DNA from: JBDSLU01 sp039916225
Lineage (GTDB): Bacteria; Acidobacteriota; Vicinamibacteria; Vicinamibacterales; Vicinamibacteraceae
Direction of reading: 5' to 3'
NCBI GenBank assembly: GCA_039916225.1
Contig: JBDSLU010000307.1
Span: forward strand, 1-14,089
DNA length: 14,089 nt
The notes below the pieces were generated by a model, which was given only the letters and a program-made list of their open reading frames with translations, was not told the origin of the DNA and searched no databases. Positions 1 to 6,386 of the stretch are shown in pieces (within the stretch, counting starts at the first letter, position 1; each line of letters opens with the position of its first letter). The translations under genes were made by a program, and so were the position numbers.

Positions 1-208
1 TGCGGATGTCGAAGCGTCTCGAGCGCAGCGTCCGGCCAAGCCGCGCGGAAACGTGAAACGCCGTAAGTGGAAGTATCCCGCGGGGATCCGGCGAAAACCA
101 CTCGATGAGGCGGGTGCCCTGCTCGCCCATCGGGAACCACCCGTCGACATAGGCCGCCCGGAGCACGGACAAAGGCAGCTCCGGGGCGCCAGTAGTCGTC
201 CGAATCAT
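1..208 (-). CDS. aat: Leucyl/phenylalanyl-tRNA-protein transferase, N-terminal part (runs off left edge)
   Basis: Reading the minus strand from an ATG at 208-206 gives 69 uninterrupted residues up to the window edge. They match the start of Aat: an AAYVDGWFPMGE segment at residues 19-30, then WFSPDPRGILPL around 37-48 and FHVSARLGRTL around 51-61, the hallmark N-terminal blocks of this family. The enzyme moves Leu or Phe from charged tRNA to proteins with N-terminal Arg or Lys, marking them for ClpAP (N-degron pathway) in the cytoplasm. The C-terminal GNAT-like catalytic part lies outside the window. No strong Shine-Dalgarno precedes the ATG (only AGG in the leader). It is divergent from the polysaccharide operon and is a housekeeping neighbour, so it probably marks the left border of the locus. 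The family call is confident because three conserved blocks occur in order; the exact start is less sure. Confidence 0.9.
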   Translation of the reverse strand, partial: MIRTTTGAPELPLSVLRAAYVDGWFPMGEQGTRLIEWFSPDPRGILPLTAFHVSARLGRTLRSRRFDIR

Positions 209-219
209 GACATTTGTCA
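208..219. promoter_or_regulatory. Perfect 5+2+5 inverted repeat, candidate operator or upstream activator site
   Basis: TGACA-TT-TGTCA is a perfect palindrome with a two-base spacer in the divergent intergenic region, touching the first base of the aat start codon. Its centre is about 143 bases upstream of the transcription start predicted from the sigma-54 promoter at 331-346, which is within the usual range for a bacterial enhancer-binding protein site. A 10-base dyad can arise by chance, so the role is inferred from position and symmetry only. Confidence 0.3.
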
Positions 220-272
220 GCCTAAGCCGGGATTTTTGTGATATCGTCCCAGGACTTTCGTTGGTCCGAGAG

Positions 273-284
273 TAGTCTAAACTA
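273..284. repeat. Short imperfect inverted repeat in the divergent intergenic region
   Basis: TAGT-CTAA-ACTA is a 4+4+4 dyad inside a comparatively AT-rich stretch. It is centred about 78 bases upstream of the predicted sigma-54 start site. It could be a second regulator-binding half-site pair, but the arms are short and this may be chance. Confidence 0.15.
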
Positions 285-330
285 TCTGAGCGCTTCGACT
301 TCCCGGAGGTCAGCCGCGATGTCGGCTTCC

Positions 331-346
331 TGGCGGCAAAGTTGCT
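331..346 (+). promoter_or_regulatory. Sigma-54 (RpoN) -24/-12 promoter for the exopolysaccharide operon
   Basis: TGGCGGCAAAGTTGCT matches the RpoN consensus TGGCACG-N4-TTGCW. The invariant GG (332-333) and GC (344-345) are present with exactly ten bases between them, and the -12 box TTGCT is perfect. The predicted start site is near 357, which leaves a leader of about 40 bases before the ATG at 397. The first gene behind it encodes a sigma-54 activator, so self-activation is likely. RpoN control is known for PEP-CTERM/XrtA systems (the PrsK/PrsR pathway). No equally good sigma-70 promoter was seen in this gap. Confidence 0.65.
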
Positions 347-396
347 AAAACTCGAGGCGGCGAGCGGACCCCGTCGACCCGCCACCGAGCACACTT

Positions 397-1476
397 ATGC
401 GAAGTCCCGAACAGGCCCACCTCATCGGCACCAGCCATCCGATGCTGGAGCTGCGTCAGGAAATCGAGCGCATCGCCCGGTCGGACGCGAAGGTGCTCAT
501 CACCGGTGAGAGCGGCGTCGGCAAGGAGCTGGTGGCCCGGGCCATTCACACCAACAGCCCGCGGGCCGAGCGCGCCTTCATCGCGGTCAACTGCGCCGGC
601 CTGCCGGAGACGCTCCTCGAATCGGAGCTCTTCGGGCACGTCAAGGGCAGCTTCACCGGCGCCTATCGCGACAAGCCGGGCAAGCTCGAAACTGCCGACG
701 AAGGTACCATTTTCCTCGACGAAGTCGGCGAGATGACCCTACGCATGCAGGGTCTCCTGCTGCGGTTCCTCGAAACCGGCGAACTGCAGAAAGTCGGATC
801 CGAGCGGGCCGGACGCCGAGTCGATGTCCGGGTCGTCGCGGCCACCAACCGCAACCTCCAGGACCTGATTGCCCAAGGCCAGTTCCGCGAGGATCTCTAC
901 TACCGCCTCAACGTCATCCACTTCTGGGTTCCGCCCCTGCGCGAGCGCAAGGAAGACATCCCGGGCCTGATCCAGTACTTCCTGTCGCGCTTCACGACGA
1001 CCAACGGCACCACCTATCTGGTCAAGGGCATCGAGCCGGACGCGTTCCAGGCGCTGTGCGATTACCCGTGGCCGGGCAACGTCCGCGAGCTCGAGAACGT
1101 CATCGAGCGGCTGATCGTCACGGGTCGGCACGAGCAGGTGCGCCCCGACGACCTGCCGACGGAAATCCGGACCAAGGGCGGCGGCCTCGGCCTCAAGCCG
1201 AAGCGCGAGCGTCGCAAGACTGTCGTCGACGACCTGTACAAGCGGCTACGGGACGACCGCGAATCGTTCTGGACGGCGGTCTACCCGCTCTACATGGCGC
1301 GCGAGATCACGCGGCAGAATGTCCGCGACGTGATTCGCAAGGGCCTCGAAGAAGCCAAGGGCAACTACAAGATCGTCTGCAAGCTGTTCAACATCGAGTC
1401 GGCCGACTACAAGAAGTTCCTGAATTTCCTCCGGAAGCACGACTGCCAGCTTCCCTTCAAAGAGTTCCGTCAGTAG
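397..1476 (+). CDS. Sigma-54-dependent transcriptional activator without receiver domain (PrsR-like)
   Basis: This is a 359-residue bacterial enhancer-binding protein whose AAA+ domain begins almost at the N-terminus. Walker A is GESGVGKE (37-44), the sigma-54 contact loop is GSFTGA (84-89), Walker B is TIFLDE (104-109), followed by the FREDLYYRLNV block (about 163-173) and the WPGNVRELENVIER block (about 229-242). The usual loop is GAFTGA, so Ala85 is replaced by Ser. There is no phospho-receiver domain, unlike PrsR of proteobacterial XrtA loci, and no in-frame start exists upstream because the frame is closed at 346-348. The C-terminus (about 265-359) is longer than a plain Fis helix-turn-helix: a basic linker (KPKRERRK), a helical segment, then a GNYKIVCKLFNI...FLNFLRKHD block that looks like a divergent Fis-type HTH. 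It probably opens RpoN promoters for this operon, including its own at 331-346. The partner controlling its activity is not visible. Only a weak ribosome site precedes the ATG. Sure of the class, less of its target. Confidence 0.9.
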   Translation: MRSPEQAHLIGTSHPMLELRQEIERIARSDAKVLITGESGVGKELVARAIHTNSPRAERAFIAVNCAGLPETLLESELFGHVKGSFTGAYRDKPGKLETADEGTIFLDEVGEMTLRMQGLLLRFLETGELQKVGSERAGRRVDVRVVAATNRNLQDLIAQGQFREDLYYRLNVIHFWVPPLRERKEDIPGLIQYFLSRFTTTNGTTYLVKGIEPDAFQALCDYPWPGNVRELENVIERLIVTGRHEQVRPDDLPTEIRTKGGGLGLKPKRERRKTVVDDLYKRLRDDRESFWTAVYPLYMAREITRQNVRDVIRKGLEEAKGNYKIVCKLFNIESADYKKFLNFLRKHDCQLPFKEFRQ

Positions 1477-1486
1477 GACCTCTCCC

Positions 1487-2500
1487 ATGTACGAGACGTT
1501 CTACGGACTCCAAGAGCGGCCGTTCGATCTCACGACGAACCCCCGCTTCCTGTTCCTGACGCCCCGCCACCGCGAGGCGCTCAGCACGCTGCGCTACGGC
1601 CTGTCGGCCCCGCGCGGGCTGACCGTCCTCCTCGGCGACGCGGGCACGGGCAAGACGACGGTACTGCGCGCCGCGCTCAACGAAGAGCGCCGGCCCGAGA
1701 ACCGGAACGTCCTGCTGACCAATCCGACCCTGACGCGCCAGGAGTTCTACGAGTTCATCGCTCGCGGCTTCGGTCTCGACGACAGCTGCGTCCAGTCCAA
1801 GGCGCGGTTCCTCACCGAGTTCCAGCGCGACGTCTACGAGCGGCACGAAGCGGGTGGCCTGACCACGCTGATCATCGACGAAGCCCAGAGCCTCCCCTAC
1901 GACCTGCTCGAAGAGGTCCGGCTCCTGGCCAACATCGAGACGTCGACGGTGAAGCTCCTGAATCTGGTTCTGGTCGGCCAGCCCGAACTGGCCGATCGAC
2001 TGAACGAGCAGTCGCTCCGGCAGCTGAAACAGCGGATCACCCTGCGGGCGCAACTGGCGCCGCTCGATCTGAAAGAGACCGCGGCCTACATCGCCGGCCG
2101 CCTGCGCATCGCCGGCGGCGTGGTCAGCGAGATCTTCACCAAGAACGCGGTGATGGCGGTCTACGAGCTGTCCACCGGACTGCCCCGCATCATCAACGTG
2201 CTGTGCGACAACGCCCTGGTCGGCGGCTTCGCGGCCGGGACCAAGCCGGTCGATGCCGACACGGTGCGCGACGTCGGCCGCGATTTCGACTTCGGCATCC
2301 TGCCGCGGCAGTCCAGCGAGAGCCTGCAGGATTCACGGCGCGCGGCCGGTCTCGACCGCGGGCTCCCCGAGGCCTATCGACCGGTCGCCGACCACGGTCC
2401 GAGTGAGTCGGTCGCGCCGCAGGCGGGCCAGGCCGTTGGCACCATGGCCGGCCAGACGGCGGCGGTGGCCCCGAAGAAGCGCAAGTTTCTGTTCTTCTGA
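1487..2500 (+). CDS. XrtA-associated ExeA/GspA-like AAA ATPase
   Basis: This 337-residue cytoplasmic ATPase opens with MYETFYGLQERPFDLTTNP, the typical N-terminus of the ExeA/GspA-like group associated with PEP-CTERM loci (TIGR03015-like). Walker A is GDAGTGKT (50-57) and Walker B is LIIDEAQ (128-134). A LVGQPEL block near 164-170 and an RQLKQRI block near 179-185 follow, as in AAA_22/ExeA proteins. The fold ends near residue 265; the last about 70 residues are rich in Pro, Ala and Arg and end in a basic-aromatic KKRKFLFF tail, so they are probably disordered. Its molecular job in XrtA loci is not established; ATP-driven remodelling during export or in control of the neighbouring activator are the obvious options. 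The gap to the regulator is 10 bases, with AGGA at its stop codon serving as ribosome site, so the two are translated together. Confidence 0.9.
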   Translation: MYETFYGLQERPFDLTTNPRFLFLTPRHREALSTLRYGLSAPRGLTVLLGDAGTGKTTVLRAALNEERRPENRNVLLTNPTLTRQEFYEFIARGFGLDDSCVQSKARFLTEFQRDVYERHEAGGLTTLIIDEAQSLPYDLLEEVRLLANIETSTVKLLNLVLVGQPELADRLNEQSLRQLKQRITLRAQLAPLDLKETAAYIAGRLRIAGGVVSEIFTKNAVMAVYELSTGLPRIINVLCDNALVGGFAAGTKPVDADTVRDVGRDFDFGILPRQSSESLQDSRRAAGLDRGLPEAYRPVADHGPSESVAPQAGQAVGTMAGQTAAVAPKKRKFLFF

Positions 2501-2580
2501 TCGTGCAACCGTGTTCTCCGGCCCTGGCCGATTTCGTTGAACGGAAGAATGACCCCGACCGAGGCCCGCTGGTGAGGAAT

Positions 2581-3261
2581 ATGAGCCCAATGCCCGTCGC
2601 CCTTCGCCCGTCCGCTGTGACCGGCATCCTGCTGCTCGCCCTGTGCCTTCCGGCGTCAGCGGCAGCCCAGACCCCGTCGGCCGTCCGGCCGCCGGCGGCT
2701 GGAGCGCAGGGTGCGCCGAACACGTCCCGCCCGCCGGCCGCGCCGGCCAACGCCGCCACGACGGGCCTGCCGGTTCCGACCGACTACGTCATCGGCCCGG
2801 CCGACGTCCTGGGCATCGTGTTCTGGCGCGACGCCGACATGACTGGCGACGTCACGGTGCGGCCGGACGGGATGATCACGCTGCCACTGCTGCAGGACAT
2901 CAAGGCGGCTGGCTTGAGCCCCGATCAGCTGCGCCTGCAGATTCAGCAGGCGGCCAGCAAGCTGATCGCCGATCCCAACGTGACGGTCACCGTTCGGACC
3001 ATCAACAGCCGCAACGTCTTCATCACCGGCGAAGTCACGCGACCTGGTCCATACCCGGTCAGCGGACAGATGACCATCATGCAGCTGATCTCGGTTGCCG
3101 GCGGCCTCAACGAGTACGCCGATCGCAAGGGCATCACGGTGCTCCGCAACGAGGGCGGCAAGCCGCAGACGTTCAAGTTCAACTACAGCGAAGTCTCCAA
3201 GGGGAAGAACGTCACGCAGAACATCGTGCTCAGGCCCGGCGATACGGTGGTGATTCCGTGA
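2581..3261 (+). CDS. Polysaccharide export (OPX/Wza-type) protein, short form
   Basis: The protein is 226 residues from ATG 2581. A signal peptide (hydrophobic ITGILLLALCLPASAAAQ-like core, cleavage likely after SAAA) is followed by a Pro/Ala-rich linker, then the poly-export domain starting DYVIGPADVLGIVFW (about 65-80) and continuing with VRPDGMITLPLL, and a SLBB-like fold with VFITGEVTRPGPYPV (about 145-160). It ends right after RPGDTVVIP. The Cys in the signal region is preceded by Leu-Ala-Leu, which is not a normal lipobox, so it does not look like a lipoprotein. It lacks the C-terminal membrane-spanning helix of E. coli Wza, so it probably sits in the periplasm and needs a barrel partner; the overlapping next gene encodes one. 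A GGTGAGGA site ends two bases before ATG 2581 and 11 before ATG 2590 (in frame); both starts keep the signal peptide. A GTG at 2503 would add an unlikely polar N-terminus. Confidence 0.9.
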   Translation: MSPMPVALRPSAVTGILLLALCLPASAAAQTPSAVRPPAAGAQGAPNTSRPPAAPANAATTGLPVPTDYVIGPADVLGIVFWRDADMTGDVTVRPDGMITLPLLQDIKAAGLSPDQLRLQIQQAASKLIADPNVTVTVRTINSRNVFITGEVTRPGPYPVSGQMTIMQLISVAGGLNEYADRKGITVLRNEGGKPQTFKFNYSEVSKGKNVTQNIVLRPGDTVVIP

Positions 3262-4706
3262 TCCGTTTCCGCCTTGGCATGGCGAACCCGCGCACGGGCA
3301 TACGTCCGCGCCTGATTGCCGCTGCCGTCGTCCTCGCGCTCGGTGCGGCCGCGGCCGCGCGGGTCGAGGCGCAGAGCCCGCAACAGCCGCGCGCGCCGCG
3401 CGGCTACCGTGGCCTCTTCGGCGGCACGTCGGTGCCGGATCCCACGCGGACCCGACAGGAACTGACGATCACCACGTCGCTCGTCGCCGGTTACGACGAC
3501 AACCTCGCCGCGGCGGCGCTGGGCGGTTCGAGCACGCCGAACGGCCAGGAAGGCCGGGACGGCTATCTGGGGCAGGGTCAGCTCGACCTGCACTACTACC
3601 GCGGCAAGCTCGAGCGCTCGTTCATGTTCGACGGCAGCGCTTACGGCACCGGCTACGGCGACCTCGGGGTCGGCTTCGTCAAGGGCGGCACGATGAGCGT
3701 CGCCGGCGCGACGAAGGTCCGAACCCGCGATTCGTTCCGGGCCAGCCAGCGTGTCAGTTTCGACCCGCTCTTCACGCTCGGCGCGCTGTCCGTCCTCGAC
3801 GGCCTGGCCTCACCCGCCCCACTCCCCGGCTCGAACACCAGCACCGGCCTCACCGAACAGCGGTCATGGTCGACGCAGACCGGGCTCGACTATTCCTTGG
3901 CCGCGTCGCGGCGTGACACCGTCAACGTCAGCTACGGCTTCGTCGCCCGCCGCTATCCGACCGGCGACGACGTGCCCGGCAATTCCGACAATCATCGGGC
4001 CGCGGTCGACTTGACGCACCCATTCAACCGGCGGGTGTCGTTCCAGACCAGTTACGACTACAACTACGGCCGCTATCAGGACGCCGACGGTATTCGGCCG
4101 TTGACCGAGCACACCATCAGTGCTGGCCCGCAGATCGAGAAAGTGTTCTCGCGGACCCGGCGTCTGCAGCTCACGAGCAGCGTTGGCGCCCAGTACGTGC
4201 GCACGCTCGGCAGCGTGTCCCTGCGCCGCACGCCGGTCGACTACTGGTCGCCGTTCGGCGAGGCCGCCGTCCAGCTCGATCTCAGCCGGGCCTGGGACCT
4301 GACCCTGAACTACCGCCGCGGGACGACGGTGCTACCCGAAGTGACGACCGAGTCCTTCGTCACCGACGCGTTCACCTTCGGCCTCGGCGGCGTGGTCGGC
4401 TCGCGTCTCGAGCTCGACGCGAGCGCCGGGCTCTCGACCGGCACCACGGCGGCGGCGGCCGGCGGCCGCGCCAAGAATCAGACGCTCACCTGGTCGTCGA
4501 CGGCGCGCTGGGCCTTCAACCGCCGGTTCGCGGCGACCCTCAGCTACGACTACTACGAGTACGAGTTCACCAACACCGGTGACCTGCCCTCTACGTTCCC
4601 GCCCGGGTCGAGCCGCAACACGATCCGCGCTGGCGTCACCATCTGGCTGCCTCTGATCGGCAATTACATCGCCGAGCGCTCCGGCGGGCGCTCCGGCCGC
4701 TCCTGA
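3258..4706 (+). CDS. Outer-membrane beta-barrel protein of the polysaccharide export system
   Basis: This protein of about 482 residues starts at GTG 3258, which overlaps the stop of the export protein (GTGA), indicating translational coupling; ATG 3279 is an alternative. The N-terminus is a clear signal peptide: basic residues, then LIAAAVVLALGAAAAA and cleavage near VEAQ. The mature part is made of alternating amphipathic strands rich in Tyr, Phe, Thr and Arg, for example LTITTSLVAGYDDNL, FQTSYDYNYGRY, AATLSYDYYEYEF and NTIRAGVTIWLPL, as expected for a barrel of 14 to 18 strands. It resembles the PEP-CTERM-associated outer-membrane family (TIGR03016-like), here in a rather divergent form. 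It does not end in the usual terminal aromatic residue: a Ser/Gly/Arg-rich tail of about 12 residues follows the last strand. The likely role is the outer-membrane pore for the polymer, working with the periplasmic export protein; this is inferred from fold and position. Confidence 0.82.
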   Translation: MIRFRLGMANPRTGIRPRLIAAAVVLALGAAAAARVEAQSPQQPRAPRGYRGLFGGTSVPDPTRTRQELTITTSLVAGYDDNLAAAALGGSSTPNGQEGRDGYLGQGQLDLHYYRGKLERSFMFDGSAYGTGYGDLGVGFVKGGTMSVAGATKVRTRDSFRASQRVSFDPLFTLGALSVLDGLASPAPLPGSNTSTGLTEQRSWSTQTGLDYSLAASRRDTVNVSYGFVARRYPTGDDVPGNSDNHRAAVDLTHPFNRRVSFQTSYDYNYGRYQDADGIRPLTEHTISAGPQIEKVFSRTRRLQLTSSVGAQYVRTLGSVSLRRTPVDYWSPFGEAAVQLDLSRAWDLTLNYRRGTTVLPEVTTESFVTDAFTFGLGGVVGSRLELDASAGLSTGTTAAAAGGRAKNQTLTWSSTARWAFNRRFAATLSYDYYEYEFTNTGDLPSTFPPGSSRNTIRAGVTIWLPLIGNYIAERSGGRSGRS

Positions 4707-4716
4707 AGTCGTCAGC

Positions 4717-4724
4717 GGAGAGGA
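4717..4724 (+). promoter_or_regulatory. Strong ribosome binding site of the chain-length gene
   Basis: GGAGAGGA lies six bases before ATG 4731 and fixes that start. It is among the best Shine-Dalgarno sites in the window; most other genes in the operon rely on overlap or weak sites. Confidence 0.7.
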
Positions 4725-4730
4725 TCCATC

Positions 4731-6353
4731 ATGCTGCCCGGAAAGACCTTTGCGGCCGACGACATCCTGCGCATCGTGAAGCGCCGTCGCTGGTACCTGA
4801 TCACGCCCGTCTTCGTCTGCGCGTTCGGGGCCCTGATGGTCTCGCGCTTTCTCCCCAACCGGTACCAGTCCGACACGCTGATCCAGATCGTGCCGCAGCG
4901 CGTGCCGGACAGCTATGTCAAGTCGACGGTGACGACCGACCTCGACGAGCGCCTCAAGCAGATCACGCAGCAGATCATGAGCCGCACGCGGCTCGAGGAC
5001 GTGATCACCCAGCTCGACCTGTTCTCCGCCGAGCGCAAGACCGTCCCGATGGAGGATCTCGTCGCGAAGCTGCGCGGCGACATCGACGTGATCGTGACGC
5101 CGGGCCGCAAGGTGGCCGGGCGGATCGCCGACACGGACTCGTTCCGGATCGTCTTCACCCACCCCGATCCGCAGACGACCATGCGGGTCACCGAGCAGCT
5201 CGCCAACTGGTTCATCGCCGAGAACTCGCGCCTGCGCGGCATGCAGGCCGACTCGACCAACGAGTTCATCGACTCGCAGCTCGCCGACGCGCGCAACCGG
5301 CTGGAAGCCCAGGAGAAGAAGCTCGAGACGTTCCGCGAGCTCCACTCCGGCCGCCTGCCGTCGCAGATGCAGACCAATATGACGGCGATCCAGAGCACGC
5401 AGATGCAGCTGCAGAGCCTGGTGGCGTCGCTCGAGACCGATCGCGGTCGCAAGCTCGTCACCGAGCGCATCTACAACGACGCGGTCTCCGAGCAGGCAGC
5501 CATCGCGGCGGCGCCACCGGCCCCGGTGCCGGGTCAGTCCGCGAACGCCGACCCGCTGGCCGGCGCGACGGCGAAACAGCAGCTCGAAGCGGCGAAACAG
5601 CAGCTCGCGCGGCTGGAATTGCGGCTCACGGCCGAGCACCCGGACATCAAGCGCACCAAGTCGATCATCGCCGACCTCGAGAAGAAGGCCGAAGCCGAAG
5701 CGCAGACTCCGAGCGGCGGCTCGACGCACAGCGCGCCTATCACGACCGAAGAGACGCGACGCCGCGAACGCATCAGTGGCCTGCGCGCCGAGCTCGATGG
5801 CCTCAGCCGCACCATCGCGGTCAAGGAAGCGGAAGAGCGCCGGCTCCGCGGAACGGTCGCCGACTACCAGAGCCGCATCGAATCGGTGCCGGGCCTGGAA
5901 TCGGAATGGATCTCGTTGAGCCGCGACTACGACACGCTGCAGGAGACCTACCGCGGCCTGCTGGGGAAGAGCGAAGAATCCAAGGTCTCCGCGAACCTGG
6001 AACGCCGGCAGATCGGTGAACAGTTCCGCGTCCTCGATCCGCCGCGCGTGCCGACCAAGCCGAAGAGTCCGCAGCGCCTCGTGATCAACGCCGGTGGCCT
6101 GGCCTTGGGGATCCTCGTCGGCCTGGCCCTCGCCGGGCTGCTCGAATTCATGGACACCACCTATCGCGGCGAGGCCGACGTGCGGACGGCCCTGTCGCTG
6201 CCCGTGCTGGCCGTGGTGCCGCACCTGCCGACGGCCGCGGATCTCCGGGCCGCCGCCAAGCGCCAGCGTATGGTCGCCGTCGCCGTCGCCGGCGTGCTCG
6301 TCGCGAGCGCTGGCGTCGCCGCAGCGCTCCAGTTGTGGCGCTACGTCGCCTAG
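4731..6353 (+). CDS. XrtA-type polysaccharide chain-length determinant (Wzz/GNVR co-polymerase)
   Basis: This 540-residue inner-membrane protein has an N-terminal Wzz domain: the cytoplasmic start (DDILRIVKRRRWYL), TM1 at about 22-41, then RYQSDTLIQIVPQRVP. A large periplasmic part follows with long coiled coils (about 175-240, 275-330 and 340-385). The GNVR-like block PGLESEWISLSRDYDTLQETYRGLL is near 387-411, and the proline motif RVPTKPKSPQ leads into TM2 at about 451-473. A cytoplasmic loop with TYRGEADVRTALSLPVLAVVPHLP precedes a third hydrophobic helix at about 513-537, close to the C-terminus. Polysaccharide co-polymerases usually have two TM helices, so the third is notable, though XrtA-type members (TIGR03007-like) can carry it. 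The protein controls chain length and links the polymerase to export. The kinase partner is the next gene, 33 bases downstream, so the Wzc-like unit is split. A KQQLEAA-KQQLARL heptad duplication lies in the second coiled coil. Confidence 0.93.
   Translation: MLPGKTFAADDILRIVKRRRWYLITPVFVCAFGALMVSRFLPNRYQSDTLIQIVPQRVPDSYVKSTVTTDLDERLKQITQQIMSRTRLEDVITQLDLFSAERKTVPMEDLVAKLRGDIDVIVTPGRKVAGRIADTDSFRIVFTHPDPQTTMRVTEQLANWFIAENSRLRGMQADSTNEFIDSQLADARNRLEAQEKKLETFRELHSGRLPSQMQTNMTAIQSTQMQLQSLVASLETDRGRKLVTERIYNDAVSEQAAIAAAPPAPVPGQSANADPLAGATAKQQLEAAKQQLARLELRLTAEHPDIKRTKSIIADLEKKAEAEAQTPSGGSTHSAPITTEETRRRERISGLRAELDGLSRTIAVKEAEERRLRGTVADYQSRIESVPGLESEWISLSRDYDTLQETYRGLLGKSEESKVSANLERRQIGEQFRVLDPPRVPTKPKSPQRLVINAGGLALGILVGLALAGLLEFMDTTYRGEADVRTALSLPVLAVVPHLPTAADLRAAAKRQRMVAVAVAGVLVASAGVAAALQLWRYVA
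5570..5607 (+). repeat. 21-base direct repeat encoding a coiled-coil heptad
   Basis: GGCGAAACAGCAGCTCG occurs at 5570-5586 and again at 5591-5607. The 21-base period equals one seven-residue heptad (KQQL core), so this is a small in-frame duplication inside the periplasmic coiled coil of the chain-length protein. Confidence 0.7.
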
Positions 6354-6375
6354 CCCATACAGGCATCTACACCAC

Positions 6376-6381
6376 AGGAGG
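6376..6381 (+). promoter_or_regulatory. Ribosome binding site of the tyrosine kinase gene
   Basis: AGGAGG is a full match to the anti-Shine-Dalgarno complement and sits five bases before ATG 6387, confirming that start and the conserved MGRIEEALRRA N-terminus. Confidence 0.75.
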
Positions 6382-6386
6382 CCGAG

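Noticed and set aside
53..241. 62-codon open frame on the plus strand near the left edge
   Set aside because: It lies over the minus-strand aat N-terminus, which has clear family motifs; the plus frame has none.
241..300. Possible sigma-70 promoter (TTGGTC ... TAAACT) in the divergent gap
   Set aside because: The spacing between the two elements is only 11 bases and both match poorly.
2473..2497. GAAGAA...TTCTTC inverted repeat at the end of the ATPase gene as a terminator
   Set aside because: Six weak pairs with a 13-base loop inside the coding end and no T-run; the next gene follows in the same direction.
2503..2580. GTG 2503 as the start of the export protein
   Set aside because: It would place 26 polar residues before the signal peptide; ATG 2581 (or 2590) has a GGTGAGGA site and gives a normal signal peptide.
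2643..3257. Upstream extension of the beta-barrel frame across the export gene
   Set aside because: The extension reads as low-complexity Arg/Pro/Gly sequence and would bury the signal peptide that follows GTG 3258.
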